Translations under genes and position numbers: made by a program
Shown: positions 63,818 through 64,000 of the stretch, one piece after another
Numbering within the stretch: the stretch's first letter is position 1
Layout: the number at the start of each line of letters is the position of its first letter
NCBI GenBank assembly: GCA_029247315.1
Contig: JAQWLM010000002.1
Span: forward strand, 124,001 to 188,000
DNA: 64,000 nt
Source of the DNA: AAA164-E04 sp014239995
Lineage (GTDB): Bacteria > Verrucomicrobiota > Verrucomicrobiia > Limisphaerales > AAA164-E04
Direction of reading: 5' to 3'
The notes under the pieces: model-generated
The model's database searches: none
Seen by the model: only the letters and a program-made list of their open reading frames with translations
What the model was told of the DNA's origin: nothing

Positions 63818-64000
63818 ATGCATACGCACCCATCTGTTTCCAATCGATTAGCCGTCTGCAGCTGGTCACTGCAGCCCGAAACCCCTGAAATCCTTCTCGG
63901 ACATCTCCAGTCTTTCGGTATTTCCGCGGTACAAATCGCTCTGGACCCCATCCGCGAGCATCCCTCGGCATGGGCAAGTTACGGGAAGCTGTGCTCCCAG
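63818..64000 (+). CDS. Sugar phosphate isomerase/epimerase-like TIM barrel, 5' part only
   Basis: The first 61 codons from ATG 63818 are open to the window edge. The sequence LAVCSWSLQPETPEILLGHLQSFGISAVQIALDP resembles strand 1, helix 1 and strand 2 of xylose-isomerase-like barrels. It follows skp by 18 bases. Unlike the barrel at 8026 it has no export signal. Too short for function. Confidence 0.6.
   Translation, partial: MHTHPSVSNRLAVCSWSLQPETPEILLGHLQSFGISAVQIALDPIREHPSAWASYGKLCSQ

Overview
The window reads as a chromosomal segment of a Gram-negative, LPS-bearing bacterium of the PVC group, most likely Verrucomicrobiota (Opitutae-like). This is inference from gene content. Marker genes are a membrane Ser/Thr kinase with WD40 repeats linked to ECF sigma factors, a pseudopilin of the type common in Verrucomicrobia and Planctomycetes, two secreted PQQ-like propeller proteins with an N-terminal W-R-G-P type motif, a sulfatase, a PEP-CTERM-like protein, full-length HPr kinase with HPr, and KdsA, Lpt and BamA proteins. 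All large genes are intact. I saw no rRNA, tRNA, CRISPR array, transposase or phage gene.

Layout. 1-2160 (minus): esterase, SIS-domain protein and MetE-like protein in one likely operon. 2250-3035: pseudopilin. 3136-8943 (minus): a signalling block of sugar-isomerase-like TIM barrel, ECF sigma, Ser/Thr kinase-WD40 and a second ECF sigma. 9257-12619: secreted TolB-propeller/amidohydrolase fusion. 12628-13894 (minus): arsenate reductase plus aquaglyceroporin. 14346-15449: recA. 15628-27685 (mostly minus): PEP-CTERM-like protein, lipoprotein, then an exopolysaccharide block (FHA protein, Wza-like export lipoprotein, tyrosine autokinase, outer-membrane barrel), a GT-C-like membrane protein, a sigma-54 response regulator, a PAS histidine kinase and CorA.

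27876-33747 (mostly plus): rpsT, then kdsA, an LptA/OstA-like protein, lptB, hprK and ptsH, which puts LPS synthesis and transport beside the PTS phospho-switch. 33766-40865: YmdB-type phosphoesterase, LysR regulator, argC, YggU-like protein, trmJ, DEAD-box helicase and a YdcF-like protein. 40957-47930: uvrA diverging from a dehydrogenase-aldolase-sulfatase operon, then trpG. 48026-58986 (minus): atpD-atpC without the other ATP synthase genes, a PQQ-like protein, Spx/ArsC-like protein, gltX, panE, HU, class V aminotransferase, lysA and a second PQQ-like protein. 59207-64000 (plus): dnaB overlapping bamA, skp/ompH and the start of a sugar-isomerase-like gene.

The points I consider most worth following are the kinase with two sigma factors, the arsenate reductase-aquaglyceroporin pair, the exopolysaccharide operon carrying an atypical FHA protein, an HPr kinase with a substituted residue ahead of the P-loop, an AT-hook-like insertion inside a histidine kinase, and several strong inverted repeats in control regions.
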